A stretch of 64,000 nucleotides of DNA from Parus major. Its lineage: Eukaryota; Chordata; Aves; Passeriformes; Paridae. Location of the stretch: positions 1,040,213 to 1,104,212 of the forward strand of contig NC_031771.1 of the NCBI RefSeq assembly GCF_001522545.3. Reading direction: 5' to 3'. Positions 40,690 through 50,147 of the stretch are shown piece after piece. The position numbers and the translations under genes were made by a program. Below the pieces are notes generated by a model. It had not been told where the DNA came from. It saw only the letters and a list, made by a program, of their open reading frames with translations, and searched no databases. How positions within the stretch are numbered: the stretch's first letter is position 1; each line of letters starts with the position of its first letter.

Positions 40690-41300
40690 AGGACGTTTGC
40701 CAGAAACTGTGACTCGTTTGAAGCTCATGCAAAACCTTGCTCATGCCACGCTATGGAGCTGCTCCTCAGGCAGCACCTCCTCTGCCAATTAGCCAGCCAC
40801 AACAGAATGAAAAATGACCCTGGAAGGATAGAAGGGACAGAAGAGAATAACACTTCTATTTCAGGCAGAAATTACATAAAAAAACCCCAAACATCAACAT
40901 GTTTCTTGCTTTCAAGAAATGTCTCATCAAATAATCCTTCTCACGTGTTGTACCTGAGGTTTTTCCATCAAAATAACATGTTTTTTCTCAGATTCATTTA
41001 AGTCTATAATCTCAGGGGTACTCACGGAAACTCTTCCAACACAATTTGCTGCTGCTCTTCCTGCTAGGGCCTGCGAGAAGCTATCAGTCAGTTCTTGTCC
41101 CACGTTTCTCAGTGACCTCGGAAAAGAAAAGGAGAACTCTTACTGAGAGTAGTTTCACACGGGTTTTGTGTTCGCTGCTGGGCTAAGGGTTCTGCAAGTG
41201 TGAGACGGTCCTCAGCCTGTTGGAGCCCACTCGTCTATCCCCTGCTCTGCTTTTACAAACCTTGCAGGCTCAGCGCTTCTGCAAATCCACAAAACAGCTG
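40690..41300 (-). repeat. Tandem duplicate, intron and exon-2 part (copy 1)
   Basis: Partner of 42430-43570. It contains the intact exon 2. The pair lies in direct orientation. Confidence 0.7.
40954..41116 (-). CDS. Second coding exon of the unrecognised gene (163 nt)
   Basis: Acceptor TTCTTTTCCGAG|GTCAC follows a clean pyrimidine tract. The codon split across the junction completes as AGG, and the frame stays open for 54 codons (for example GQELTDSFSQALAGR and IIDLNESEKKHVILMEKPQ) to the donor CCTCAG|GTACAA, phase 0. An internal donor, TTTCC|GTGAGT (exon end 41026), is stronger and keeps the same phase, so a form 24 codons shorter is possible. A duplicate of this exon at 43331-43169 has exactly the same length, the same acceptor and the same outer donor. 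This supports the 163-nt form and its status as a true exon. Function unknown. Confidence 0.55.
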
Positions 41301-41580
41301 TTTCTCAAAAGTTAACTTTTACTACTGCGCGTTTTCTGTCGTTCATGCAGAGCACCTTATTTTACATTTTCACAAGCAGGGCCAGAGCTCCCACGTACGC
41401 AAGAACATTAAAATTTCAGTACACCAGTCGAAACTAGAACACGTATAACACATTACTCGTCAGACAACACCTCAACAAATTAACTCCTACGCATTGCTAG
41501 ACCCGCCCAGGCAGACCCAGCCGTCACCAGGCCCAGAGATCAACAGCCAGCGGATCCTACCGCAGCTTCCCCGCGCTTAC

Positions 41581-41645
41581 CTTGCACGTCCTCCAGCGCC
41601 AGTCCGGCTGCTGGCCTGGAACAGCAACGCATTAAAAAGCGCCAT
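41581..41645 (-). CDS. First coding exon of an unrecognised gene
   Basis: The ATG at 41645-41643 begins MALFNALLFQASSRTGAGG and the exon closes at a strong donor, GCAAG|GTAAGC, leaving two bases over. It sits in a CpG island. Upstream on the minus strand are two CCAAT boxes (41753-41749 and 41786-41782) and two CGGAAG ETS sites (about 41709-41720), the usual make-up of a broadly active promoter. The reading frame continues without a break into the next exon at 41116. I do not recognise the protein. Position and strand match the gene expected downstream of FGF5 (CFAP299 in mammals), but the sequence does not look like CFAP299. A short N-terminus rich in small, Arg and hydrophobic residues could be an organelle-targeting leader; that is a guess. 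Confidence 0.55.
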
Positions 41646-41850
41646 TTTTACCCAAAAGCGGCCGGAGCGCGGCCGCGCAGCCCCTGAGGGAAGCCGGGAG
41701 GGGGGCGCCTTCCGCTTCCGACGCCCAAGTTTGCCGCCCTGCCTCGCCATTGGCTGTTCCCGTGCGCCGCTCGCAGCGCTGATTGGGCAACGGCGCCAGA
41801 CCCCGCCCCTCCCAGAGAGCGCGCGGCGGCCGCGGGACGGGGACGGGAGC

Positions 41851-41920
41851 GGCCCCGGCCGGGAGGGGCGTGGCCCCGGCCGGGAGGGGCGTGGCCCCGG
41901 CCGGGAGGGGCGTGGCCCCG
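41851..41920. repeat. 21-bp GC-box minisatellite, copy 1
   Basis: Three full units and a part unit of 21 bp. Each unit is GGCCCCGGCCG followed by GGAGGGGCGT. The second half is an SP1/KLF-type GC box, so the array strings several such sites together upstream of the promoter. Confidence 0.9.
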
Positions 41921-42089
41921 CCCCAAGCCGCTTTCCGGGACCCTAAACCTCTATTTGGTTATTCCTACCACTTAGAAAGTTGTTTTGATAAAAAACTCGG
42001 TTTGTGCTTAAGCTCGCAGCTTGCAGCAGCATTGTACCCGAGTTATGGCAACAGCAGAAGGAGGCACGACCCCTGCTCTCGGCACACAA

Positions 42090-42400
42090 GCTACAAGTTA
42101 GAAGAGTTACAGAGCAGTGAATCAGCAGGGAAAGGCAAGAAGAGAAAAGCAGGGGGGGAAACACAAGTTAAATATGAGAAAGCGTGACTGCAGTGTCTGT
42201 GAAACACACAGACTGCAACACGTACAGGAAGGCAGAGCTCAGAACGACAGCCTAAAGCTGAAGCCTGCATAAGCACTGCTTGAAGTGCCCTTGGCAGAGA
42301 CCTTTGGGGAGGCTGAGGGGTCACAGCCTCAGCGTGAGACTGAGCCCTTGACCCTGTCATTAGTGGCAAGAAAGAGTTTGAGTCAGTTAGGTGAAAGCCT
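42090..42400 (-). repeat. Tandem duplicate, upstream flank (copy 1)
   Basis: Aligns with about 48010-48300. Anchors are GAAGGCAGAGCTCA in both copies, AAGCCTAAAGC against CAGCCTAAAGC, and CTTTGGGGAG against TTTTGGGGAG. It lies upstream of the intact promoter. The boundary with copy 2 is near 42400-42430. Confidence 0.6.
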
Positions 42401-42429
42401 GAAAAACACTTCACCTTTGAAGAGCTTTT

Positions 42430-43570
42430 CAATAAAGGTTCTGTTTGTCTCACATACCAGGGCTGGTTTAAAGCTCACAAGCAGGTTTGCTCACACGTGC
42501 TGTGGGACCACACTTCAGGCAGCATTTCCTCTGCCCCTCAGCCAGCCAGAACTGGATAAATAGTAAGCCCAAAATTAGGGAAGGGATGGAGAGGAATGAC
42601 ACTGTTATTTCAAGCAGGAGAGCCAAGGTAGACGAAATAAATCAGTAGGGTACACCTGCTCAGTGTCCCAGCTAAAACCAGGATATCAAGTCACAAACAG
42701 CCCTGACCTCCAGAGCACCTTTGCAGGCACTTTTAGTACTTTTCTTTAGCACCGAGGCCACGAGAGAAATCCAAGCTCTGGCTACCCCCTGAGAAAGGGA
42801 CCAGAAGCACTATTCTGGCTGAACTCAACACCCAGACCACGATCCTCTTCCTTGGGCAAAACTACAGCTCTAAAAAAGCCCAGAGCATGGGACACTCCTC
42901 CCTTTGAACTGAAGAATACTGATGCAGCTCTGCAGGAAGTGGCAATTTTAACTGCAGCCCAACCACCCTGAGACAACCAGCTGTGAGTGCAGGAGCGGCA
43001 CATGAGGCAGCAGCAATCCCAAGGGTGCCCTCAGCTCCCTGCTAACCCCTCATAGCCTTCCTGGTGTGTTTCCAGATGCTTCACTTATGTAAAAAAAACC
43101 CTAACATTAACATATTTCTCACTTTCAAAAAAAATCTCTCATCAAATAATGTTTCTCACATGTTCCACCTGAGGCTTTCCTTCCAAACAACGTGGTTTCC
43201 TTTCCAGACTAATTTAAAAACTGTACATCATCATTGGTACCTCGTGGATATTCTTGCAGCACAATCTGCAGCTTCTCTGGCAGCCTGAGAAGAAATTATT
43301 GTTCAGCTCTTGTCCCAGGCTTCCAAGTTACCTTAAAAAAAAAAAAAAAGTACAACTCTTACTTAGAATCACTGCCACAGGTTTGGTCCACTGCCAGATT
43401 AAGTGTTCTGTAAATTACAGGGCACGGTCCTCAGCCTACTGGAGCTGATTTCTCTGTTCCCTGTTGTGCTTTTTCAAACCCTCAAACCACTCTCTGGGCC
43501 TCAGCACCTCTGCAGATTTCACAATACAGCAGCAGCTTCTCCCAAGGTGACGCAGCCGTGGCTCTGCACA
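42430..43570 (-). repeat. Tandem duplicate, intron and exon-2 part (copy 2)
   Basis: Aligns by eye with about 40690-41300. Shared anchors are CTCAGCCAGCCAGAACTGG against TTAGCCAGCCACAACAG, TCTCATCAAATAAT in both copies, CCTGAGG in both, and GGTCCTCAGCCT in both. Copy 2 has about 440 extra bases (about 42640-43080) of unknown origin. Homology fades past 43570, where retrovirus-like sequence follows. Confidence 0.7.
43169..43331 (-). pseudogene. Duplicated, broken copy of exon 2
   Basis: Paralogue of the exon at 41116-40954, also exactly 163 nt. The acceptor (poly-T then AAG|GTAAC) and outer donor (CCTCAG|GTGGAA) are kept. In the equivalent frame the first full codon is TAA, and a second TAA lies about two-thirds of the way along. 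Matching residues remain (GQEL near the start, KPQ at the end), and the flanking introns align too. A poly(A)15 run (43335-43349) sits where the pyrimidine tract would be, which reads as poly(T) on the minus strand. It cannot encode the same protein segment. Confidence 0.7.
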
Positions 43571-43699
43571 GCTCCCACCCCGGCGGGGGGATGGCAAAGG
43601 GGGCTGGGGACACCAACAGGGGGTGACACCGACAGCCAACAGCCAAGAACAGACTCCCTTCCTCTGCCAGGAGCCAAACTGTGACAAACAATTATGAAG

Positions 43700-44520
43700 C
43701 TGGGATACTCCAGGCCCCAAACCTGCTAAGAGATAAGAGAGAGAGGTAAGAGAGAGGTTAATAGCTAAGAGAGCAAAGTTCTTGTTACAATCCAATATAT
43801 CTTTTTCTATAGTGAATATTCTAATTCCCAGTATCCAATCTCTACGAGATACACCCACTACAGATTTTTCATACAGTGTTGCATTTGAGGCTCTACAAGC
43901 TTTACAAGTCCTTCCCTTGCTTCTTGGCCTTTGGGCTTTCTGTCAGGAGAAGGACATTGTTATACTAGAAACTGTCTTATTTGTTAGTTTTTGCACACAC
44001 TGAAGTATAATGGGCACTGCTGCTAAGACTACAATTAACACTTATTAAAACAATTAAGCTTATTTTACAGAGTTCTCTTAGCCAAGGCGCAAAGCTTAAA
44101 CTTTAAAACAAATTGTCCAGCTTCTCTAACTTTTGAAGGTCAGATTGAGTCACTTTAGAATTATCAATATGAGTTTGGTTGGCTAAATCTTTTAAATTTT
44201 GCAGCTGTTTATGAAGAGGAACAGTATGATCTGACAAACAGATGGTATCAAAGCTTGCAGTCTTCGGCTAAGGCAACCCGGGCATTTATCTCGGGCTGAT
44301 TTACAGGTAAAGTTTTACTGCAAAAATTAAAGCAAAAGGGTAAAAACAACATGCATTCCTGCAATTAACGGGATTTCGTTTTTTTCGTGAACTGCCTCTG
44401 GTAGATCACTTTCTCTCGAAGTCTTTCTAAGTTCCTGTGCTTGAATTGTCCCTGTTGGTGCTCCAGTCTCTGCTTCTGAATAATCTCTTTCCTCATTTCC
44501 CTCCATTTCCCGCTCCCGTT
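43700..44520 (-). mobile_element. Probable endogenous retrovirus remnant, degraded
   Basis: Between the duplicated exon and the second CpG island the minus strand holds retrovirus-like fragments. At about 44260-44130 is a helical segment of the kind seen near the end of envelope transmembrane subunits (it includes HKQLQNLKDLANQTHID), closed by a stop. Just after it comes a membrane-proximal-looking piece (APWLREL) and a hydrophobic stretch, then several stops. Upstream, at about 44520-44340, two overlapping frames are rich in charged residues. No complete gene is present; gag, pro and pol cannot be identified with confidence and no paired LTRs were found. The call rests on protein texture and could be wrong. 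Confidence 0.4.
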
Positions 44521-44978
44521 CTGCCCCGCGTTCCGCGGCAGCTCCAGAGTCGCGGGGCTGTTTCGTCATCGGCTGCGACGGTGGCCGCGTAGGTGAACCC
44601 GGAAGTGGCAGCACATCGCTGCGCGGGGGCCGCGGCTGTCGCTGTTCCGCGTTGTCCGGGAGAGTTCCTGTCGCAGCGGACACAGACGGGATCTGTGCCG
44701 GTGTTAGCAGCGCGGCAGAGACAGGCGGGGACCGTGTGCCGGCGTCGGGCGGCCTCGGTGCTGGAGCCGGGGACGTGATGACGCACGGCGGTGACCGGAG
44801 AGCAGCTGGGCTGCGCGGTGGCAGAGGCGACGCGGGTGTCAGCAGCCCCGTGCCCGTCCTTGCCCTCCCCCCCGCGGTTTGAGAGGCCGGTACGGAGGGC
44901 GGAGGAAAAGCTGTGGCTGTGGGCGGGCACAGGGGAGCCGTGGGCGGTGGCAGAACCATCGCTGATAGAAGCTGTGAT

Positions 44979-45000
44979 TGCGCATGCGTGGGTGACGTCA
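44979..45000. promoter_or_regulatory. NRF1 site next to palindromic CRE
   Basis: TGCGCATGCG at 44979-44988 and TGACGTCA at 44993-45000. Both are palindromic or nearly so and could serve transcription in either direction. Confidence 0.5.
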
Positions 45001-45233
45001 GCGCCGCAGGGCAGCATGGGGGCGTGGTGTGGGGCAGCGACTCCGAATGGGCCCGGGCGGCCCCGCTGAGGGCGGCGGGACTGGCGACTGCAGAGCTGCT
45101 GGGAAAGCGTAGCCCGGGGGGGGCCAAGGCGGCGCGGGCGGCACAGAGGGGGTGTAAGGGAGCGGAGCGTGCCGGAACTGGGGTGGGAGTAACGGGGGCC
45201 GCGCGGTCGGGGGGCAGAAGGGCGGGACGCGTG

Positions 45234-45333
45234 NNNNNNNNNNNNNNNNNNNNNNNNNNNNNNNNNNNNNNNNNNNNNNNNNNNNNNNNNNNNNNNNNNN
45301 NNNNNNNNNNNNNNNNNNNNNNNNNNNNNNNNN
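45234..45333. other. Assembly gap (100 N)
   Basis: Exactly 100 undetermined bases, the conventional placeholder for a gap of unknown size. It abuts a GC-rich minisatellite, the likely cause of the break. Confidence 0.99.
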
Positions 45334-45430
45334 CCGGGCCCCGGCCGTAGCGAACCGGGCCCCGGCCGTAGCGAACCGGGCCCCGGCCGTAGCGAACCGG
45401 GCCCCGGCCGTAGCGAACCGGGCCCCGGGG
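45334..45430. repeat. 21-bp GC-rich minisatellite, copy 2
   Basis: Four full units and a part unit of 21 bp, each containing GGCCCCGGCCG followed by TAGCGAACCG. The array runs straight into the gap, so its true length is unknown. It shares period and an 11-base core with the array at 41851. Confidence 0.92.
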
Positions 45431-45451
45431 CTCCCCCCGGCCCAGAAACAC

Positions 45452-47470
45452 CCCGGGAAACCAACACCGCCGGGAAAAAACTGATTATTCCTCATCTTTT
45501 CGGGGCTGCCAGGCCAGTGGGAGCGCGTCAGAAATAAGTGTGTGTCGTTCCCCGTCTCCCAGGAAGAGCTTCCCCAGGTAAAAGCACCGGGAACTAGGAC
45601 TTGGCACAGTGAATTTGTCCCTGCTGTAGGAAAAAGAGCACAGCCAGGGCACAGCACTCCCTCCTCCAAAGGCAGCTCCTGTCTCCGCCATGTGCTTGTC
45701 TCCGTGAAGAATTCAATAAGTGCTCGTAGCAGTTGGGAGAATCAATTATGACGAAGGGAAGTCAGGGATAAGACACTGCTGGAAGAGCCTTTGGGATGTG
45801 TGGGACTGAGCTCGGAAGGGGGCAGTCACTCCCAGCAGTACAAACACACAGCACAAAGCACAGGCTGGCAGGCGGGCCCTGACAGCAGCACTCGGACAAA
45901 CCTCACTGCTGTGTTGTGTTTCCGTGACTTTGCCCATCAAACGCTGAAGGTGACAGGCCCAAAGTGTCCCCAGCTCTGCATCCGGCTGCTGTGGAGCACA
46001 AAGGTGCTCCCAGGGATGACCGCAATGCCAGCAAACCCTCCCACCCAGCACAGACACCGCTGGAGCTCGTGTGTGGGGCTGGCAACACTGAAAACATGAA
46101 ACACAGCCCTGATTCTATCCTACAGCACGGTCCCAGAGGTTTTGCTGCCCAGGGCTGAGAGCAATCTGACCCAGTGTTAATAAATAAAGGAAATCCCCCA
46201 AGGACTGTATGCAGTCACCTAGAACTTGTCCTCTGGAATCGTGGGTGCCTGTCTGTGGAAGCGTTCCCAGCATCCACGGAGGGTTCAGGGGCTTGGCTGG
46301 GTTGTTTATGGCTCATCGTGACAGGTCCAGGCCAAATCCCACCACCCTCACCACTGCTGCACCCCCTGTTTCAGGAATATACTGATACAGTTTCTAAAGA
46401 CTCCCCTTCCCTGCAACTCAGCCCCTCACCACACATCCCCCCAGTGAATTTACTCCCTCCTTTGTTCCCCCAGCACCTCTCCAGGACAAATCCCACTGAC
46501 TGCATTGGCAGTCATACAGGGAAAGCTTTTCAGAGGAGAAAACCTGGAAGGCCTGGAAAATGAGCCCTGCCAGCTGCCTGGAACCCCTCAGGCCAGGCTC
46601 TTCTCCTGAACAGCAAGGGCTCAGCAGGCAGCAGTGAGACCTGTGCTCAAATCTGAGACTAACCCTAACCGAGACATTTGAGCCCTGCTTCTCTGCAGAG
46701 GCGGGGAGCCAGCCCCGTGTCGCTGCACAGAGACACCAAACATCCAAGAAGGTGGAGAAGGTCCAGGGGAAAGCTACACACTGCCTCCCAGTATTCTACA
46801 GCAGCACTCTGTGTCTGCCAAGAGAGGAAACAGTGGCTCTCTGGCCTGAAGCACCCCTGCAAGACGTGTAGTGCAGAGCTCCTCTGCAGCTAGCTTCCCA
46901 AAAACCCCTCAGGAGGAGCCTCTCTGTGCACAGAGGAGAGGAGGTTCAGCCCCTGAGAGAGCCCTGTTACACTTAAACCTCAGCTAGAAACCCAGAGAAG
47001 CACCCTGAGATCAGTCCCTGCCTCTGCTGACCTTGGCTCTGCCCTCACTCCCCTGCTGAGCTCCGCCGTGCTGAGGGGTTCCTGCAGAGCAGCCCTGCAA
47101 ATAACACAGGAATAACTGCAGCTGCACAGCGGGCTCTGGCTCACAAGGGAGCAGAGAGGCAGCCCAGGCACTCTCCATCGTCATGTTGGGTTCCTTTAGT
47201 CCCTTCTGGGAAATGGAGCTGGAAGCTGCTGTTGTGCAAGAGCCAAGGTGAACAGGATTCCTCAGGGGAATGAGGTCTGGCTGCGGGAGCCTCCTTGGGA
47301 TGAACACTGGCCATTCACAGCCATCTCCAAAACCATTAAACACTAAGAGGACACAAGACATCACTCACCAGTTAACTCCTCCCTGTTTGGACCCAAGCAA
47401 CCCCTTCCTGGATGAACAGCCCAAGGCCTGTGTCCCAGGTGTGGACTAGAAGGATCCCATTATTTTCCTT
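45452..47470. other. Non-coding, no recognised feature
   Basis: Mixed-composition sequence inside the span of duplicate copy 2. No coding exon or repeat family was recognised. A short TAACCCTAACC at about 46661 is too short to be a telomeric array. Confidence 0.5.
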
Positions 47471-47602
47471 GGACCAGGTTAGGCAGGACTTGGAGCAACC
47501 TGGTCTAGTAGAAGTTGTCCCTGCTCATGTCAGAGGGGTGGAATGCAGTGATCTTGCAGGTCCTTTTCAAGTAAACCATTCCAGGATTCTATGATTCTAT
47601 GA
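47471..47602 (+). mobile_element. CR1 LINE, 3' end fragment
   Basis: The sequence follows the conserved end of avian CR1 elements: GGACCAGGTTAGGCAGGAC, GAGCAACCTGGTCTAG, TGTCCCTGCTCATG, then the tail ATTCTATG repeated (47588-47602). It is a 5'-truncated copy in plus orientation, diverged in the middle, with A-rich sequence just after it (47619-47668). CR1 is the main non-LTR retrotransposon of birds. Confidence 0.9.
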
Positions 47603-47618
47603 AGAGTCAATTCTGTAT

Positions 47619-47668
47619 ATTAAAAAAAACAAAAAAAAAACCCCGGAAAAAAACCAAAAAAAAACAGT
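47619..47668. repeat. A-rich low-complexity tract
   Basis: Runs of A broken by single C, CC and GG, next to the CR1 tail. Confidence 0.85.
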
Positions 47669-48009
47669 TAATGCAAAAAAAGTGCATTAAATAAAAAGAG
47701 CTTTTGTCTGAACTAAGAGCTTGAAACAGGATAGCAGATGAGGTATTGCAATAGCTGAACTAGGCAGCACATGTGTTCCCACAAATGCTACTAAAGATGT
47801 TTGACACGTGCTATTAAATTATCCCATAATCATCTCACTACACAAAACAAAAAAAAAGGGAAAAATTCCATAGGACAAGGAAGCTGCTCAGTGGCTCTAC
47901 CGTTCACCAACTATGCTGACAAAATAAGTGCTATAAAACTGTTTTTCAGCTCCTCGTAGCAAGGTCCCCCCTCAAAACTACTATTTATGGCAGTTGTTAA
48001 TTTATTTTC

Positions 48010-48350
48010 CTCAAGAGGCCAGAAAAGCACACAAGTGAGTGCTTGAAGACGTACACACCAGGGAAACAGAGTGGAGAAAGGGCAAGAACAAAAAAAATCA
48101 GAGGGAACCTACGAGATAGGGTAATATGTGACTGCAAAGCCCAGAATTCCCGAGGCAGACTTGGTTTTCACAGCAAGCACACGCTGAGACAAGTGCGAGA
48201 AGGCAGAGCTCAAAATAAAAGCCTAAAGCCAAAAATTGCACGAGCTCTGCCTGAACCGCCCTTGCCAGAGGCTTTTGGGGAGTGCATCAATACAAAGCTC
48301 AAAGTCTTTTTCGAGACAAGTTCAACATCCCCCCTGAAGGAGCGGGGACA
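48010..48350 (-). repeat. Tandem duplicate, upstream flank (copy 2)
   Basis: Partner of 42090-42400, in the same orientation. Its distance from the copied exon 2 is about 5 kb, against about 1 kb in copy 1, because later insertions lie between them. Confidence 0.6.
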
Positions 48351-49749
48351 CACAGTAACAACATCCACACTAAAAAATCCCGGGAAAAGGACAGTTCACT
48401 TTGTAACACACTCCCCCCAAAAACCACCACCCCCCCCCTTGGGACAGCACCCACAGTGACACGGACGCTCTGCCTTCATTTGGGGCAGCCCCGCCAGCTG
48501 AAGGAGCCTGAAGCGCTGCCAAACACACATTTCGGGGCTGTGCCTCGGCCAGGATGGCAGAGGAATGCCCTTTCCTCTGGGGAGCCGCCGCTTTTGTGTT
48601 TCTTTCCTCACCTGCCCGAACGCGCCAGCTCCATGCAAAATCCTCTTCCTTCCCTCTCCTGCTTAAGGATGCTCCTTCCAAGCTTTCGGGAGCGCAGAAC
48701 ACACACAAATCCTTCTGAGGGACCTGGAACAAGACACACGCCCCCGGCAGGAGAGACTGGAGGGTGAAAAAGGATGGGAAGGCTTTTTTTCCTCTCAGAA
48801 TGTCAATGTATGTCTCCCAAACCAGGGAGCAGGGGGACAGAGCCCACTGCACTCTGCTGCGCTCCCTGCATCCCCTTCCACAGCTCCACGTGAATTTACA
48901 CCTCCTCTGAAGGCAGCAATTGTCTGGAAAGGAACTTGGGAATCCTCTTGAGCTTCTTTGGTTTCTGGCTTTTTCTCCTGCACCACAGCAGTACCTCTGA
49001 GGTGGTTGAAAAGAACAACAGAAAAATGGGAAAAACACCCACAAAAAATTAATTTAATTTTTGAATTAAAAGAAATAAAACTACCATATCCTCAGGCCCT
49101 TAGTCCCCCCACCCTGTTGCTAAGCAAGGCCAGTGAATTCCCTTAAAGAAGGGTGTCCAGCAGGTCCAGGGAGTGTCTGCTGCATTCCCTGACCCTGCTC
49201 TCCCTGTCACAGAGCTCTTGGTTTCAGCAGCGTGACAATGTTTTAATGATTACTGCAACAGCAAAACATCACTTCCATCCCTCCCACCCCAATAAAAGTT
49301 TGCTGTAAGGAAAGATGAGACCAGTACCTTTTTTCCTCTGAAGGGATGCAGTGGCAGCACATTCGCTCCTCCTTTGCCTGCCCGGGGAGCTCCACACCCC
49401 TGCCCGGGCTGGGGCAGCACCTGCCAAGGTTCTGATTGCCTTGTCTCACCGAGCTGAACCGAGCACTGACCAGTTACATCCACGTGTGCCTCACTGCCAG
49501 CACCTGGGTTTTGGCACTCACAGCCAGCCCGGCTGGAAGTGCAGGGAGCACAGGACACCCTAGAGCTCAGGTTGGGGACACACACATCCCTTCAGCCCCG
49601 CTCCACCCCATCACCCACAGGAACCAACCCCACAGGAACACCTGGAGCAGCCCATTTCACAGCGCTCGCTTTTCTCCTTTGGGGAGGAGAAGAAGGCACG
49701 GACAAGGCAAGAGATCACAGAATCAGGTAATAAAATGAAACACAGCTAT
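48350..49749. other. Non-coding between duplicate copy 2 and FGF5 3' end
   Basis: Contains a C-rich run near 48429-48438. The open frames on both strands show no family resemblance. Confidence 0.5.
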
Positions 49750-49755
49750 TTTATT
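49750..49755 (-). terminator. FGF5: Poly(A) signal AATAAA, distal for FGF5
   Basis: AATAAA on the minus strand (context GGAATAAAATAG), about 1.35 kb after the stop codon. Candidate distal 3' end. Confidence 0.35.
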
Positions 49756-50141
49756 CCAGCGTCCCCATCCCTCCCCTCCACGGAGCATGCGTGTCTGGCC
49801 AGGGGCTGCCAGAAGGATGGCAAAGGCAAAGAACCACGATTCCAATGCAAACAGCCGTTTGTGCCACAATCGGAGAGGAGGTGAATTATTGCAGCCGAAC
49901 GCTGGCAGGGCTCAGGTCCTGAGGGGTTCTGCCCACCTGGGCCCACCTGGGCTCCTATTAAGGCTTCACGGGTGAGGTTCAATGCTACCAGTGCCTGTAC
50001 GTACAGCGACAGAGCTGAACACCCATCACAAACTCCATGTGCACGACTACTCCACAGGTCACACCACGACAGAGAAACAACTCAGCATCAATTCAACCTG
50101 GGCGGGAAAACACTCCCGGAGGGACAAGCAGCTGTAACAGC

Positions 50142-50147
50142 ATTTAT
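50142..50147 (-). terminator. FGF5: Poly(A) signal AATAAA, second for FGF5
   Basis: AATAAA on the minus strand (context GCAATAAATGC), about 955 nt after the stop codon of FGF5. Candidate intermediate 3' end. Confidence 0.35.

Larger units (their letters stand above)
41480..41960. promoter_or_regulatory. CpG-island promoter of the unrecognised gene
   Basis: CpG-rich block around the first exon at 41645. On the minus strand it has two CCAAT boxes and tandem ETS motifs within 150 bp of the ATG, and a 21-bp GC-box minisatellite 200-270 bp upstream. No TATA box is visible. Confidence 0.65.
44520..45450. promoter_or_regulatory. Second CpG island, with NRF1 and CRE sites
   Basis: Very CpG-rich block in copy 2 of the duplication, interrupted by the assembly gap. 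It carries a consensus NRF1 site (TGCGCATGCG, 44979-44988) and a perfect CRE (TGACGTCA, 44993-45000) five bases apart. Its place relative to the duplicated flanks makes it the counterpart of the promoter at 41.5-41.95 kb. No equivalent of the first coding exon is visible; it may be lost or lie in the gap. The minus-strand frames through it are proline-rich and long, which is expected in such GC-rich DNA and could also be retroviral. Confidence 0.55.

Noticed and set aside
44327..45233. Long proline-rich minus-strand frame as a gag gene
   Set aside because: Most of it lies in a CpG island where stops are rare and proline codons common. It is equally explained by composition, so it was not annotated as a gene.
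46660..46671. TAACCCTAACC as interstitial telomeric repeat
   Set aside because: Fewer than two full units; expected by chance.
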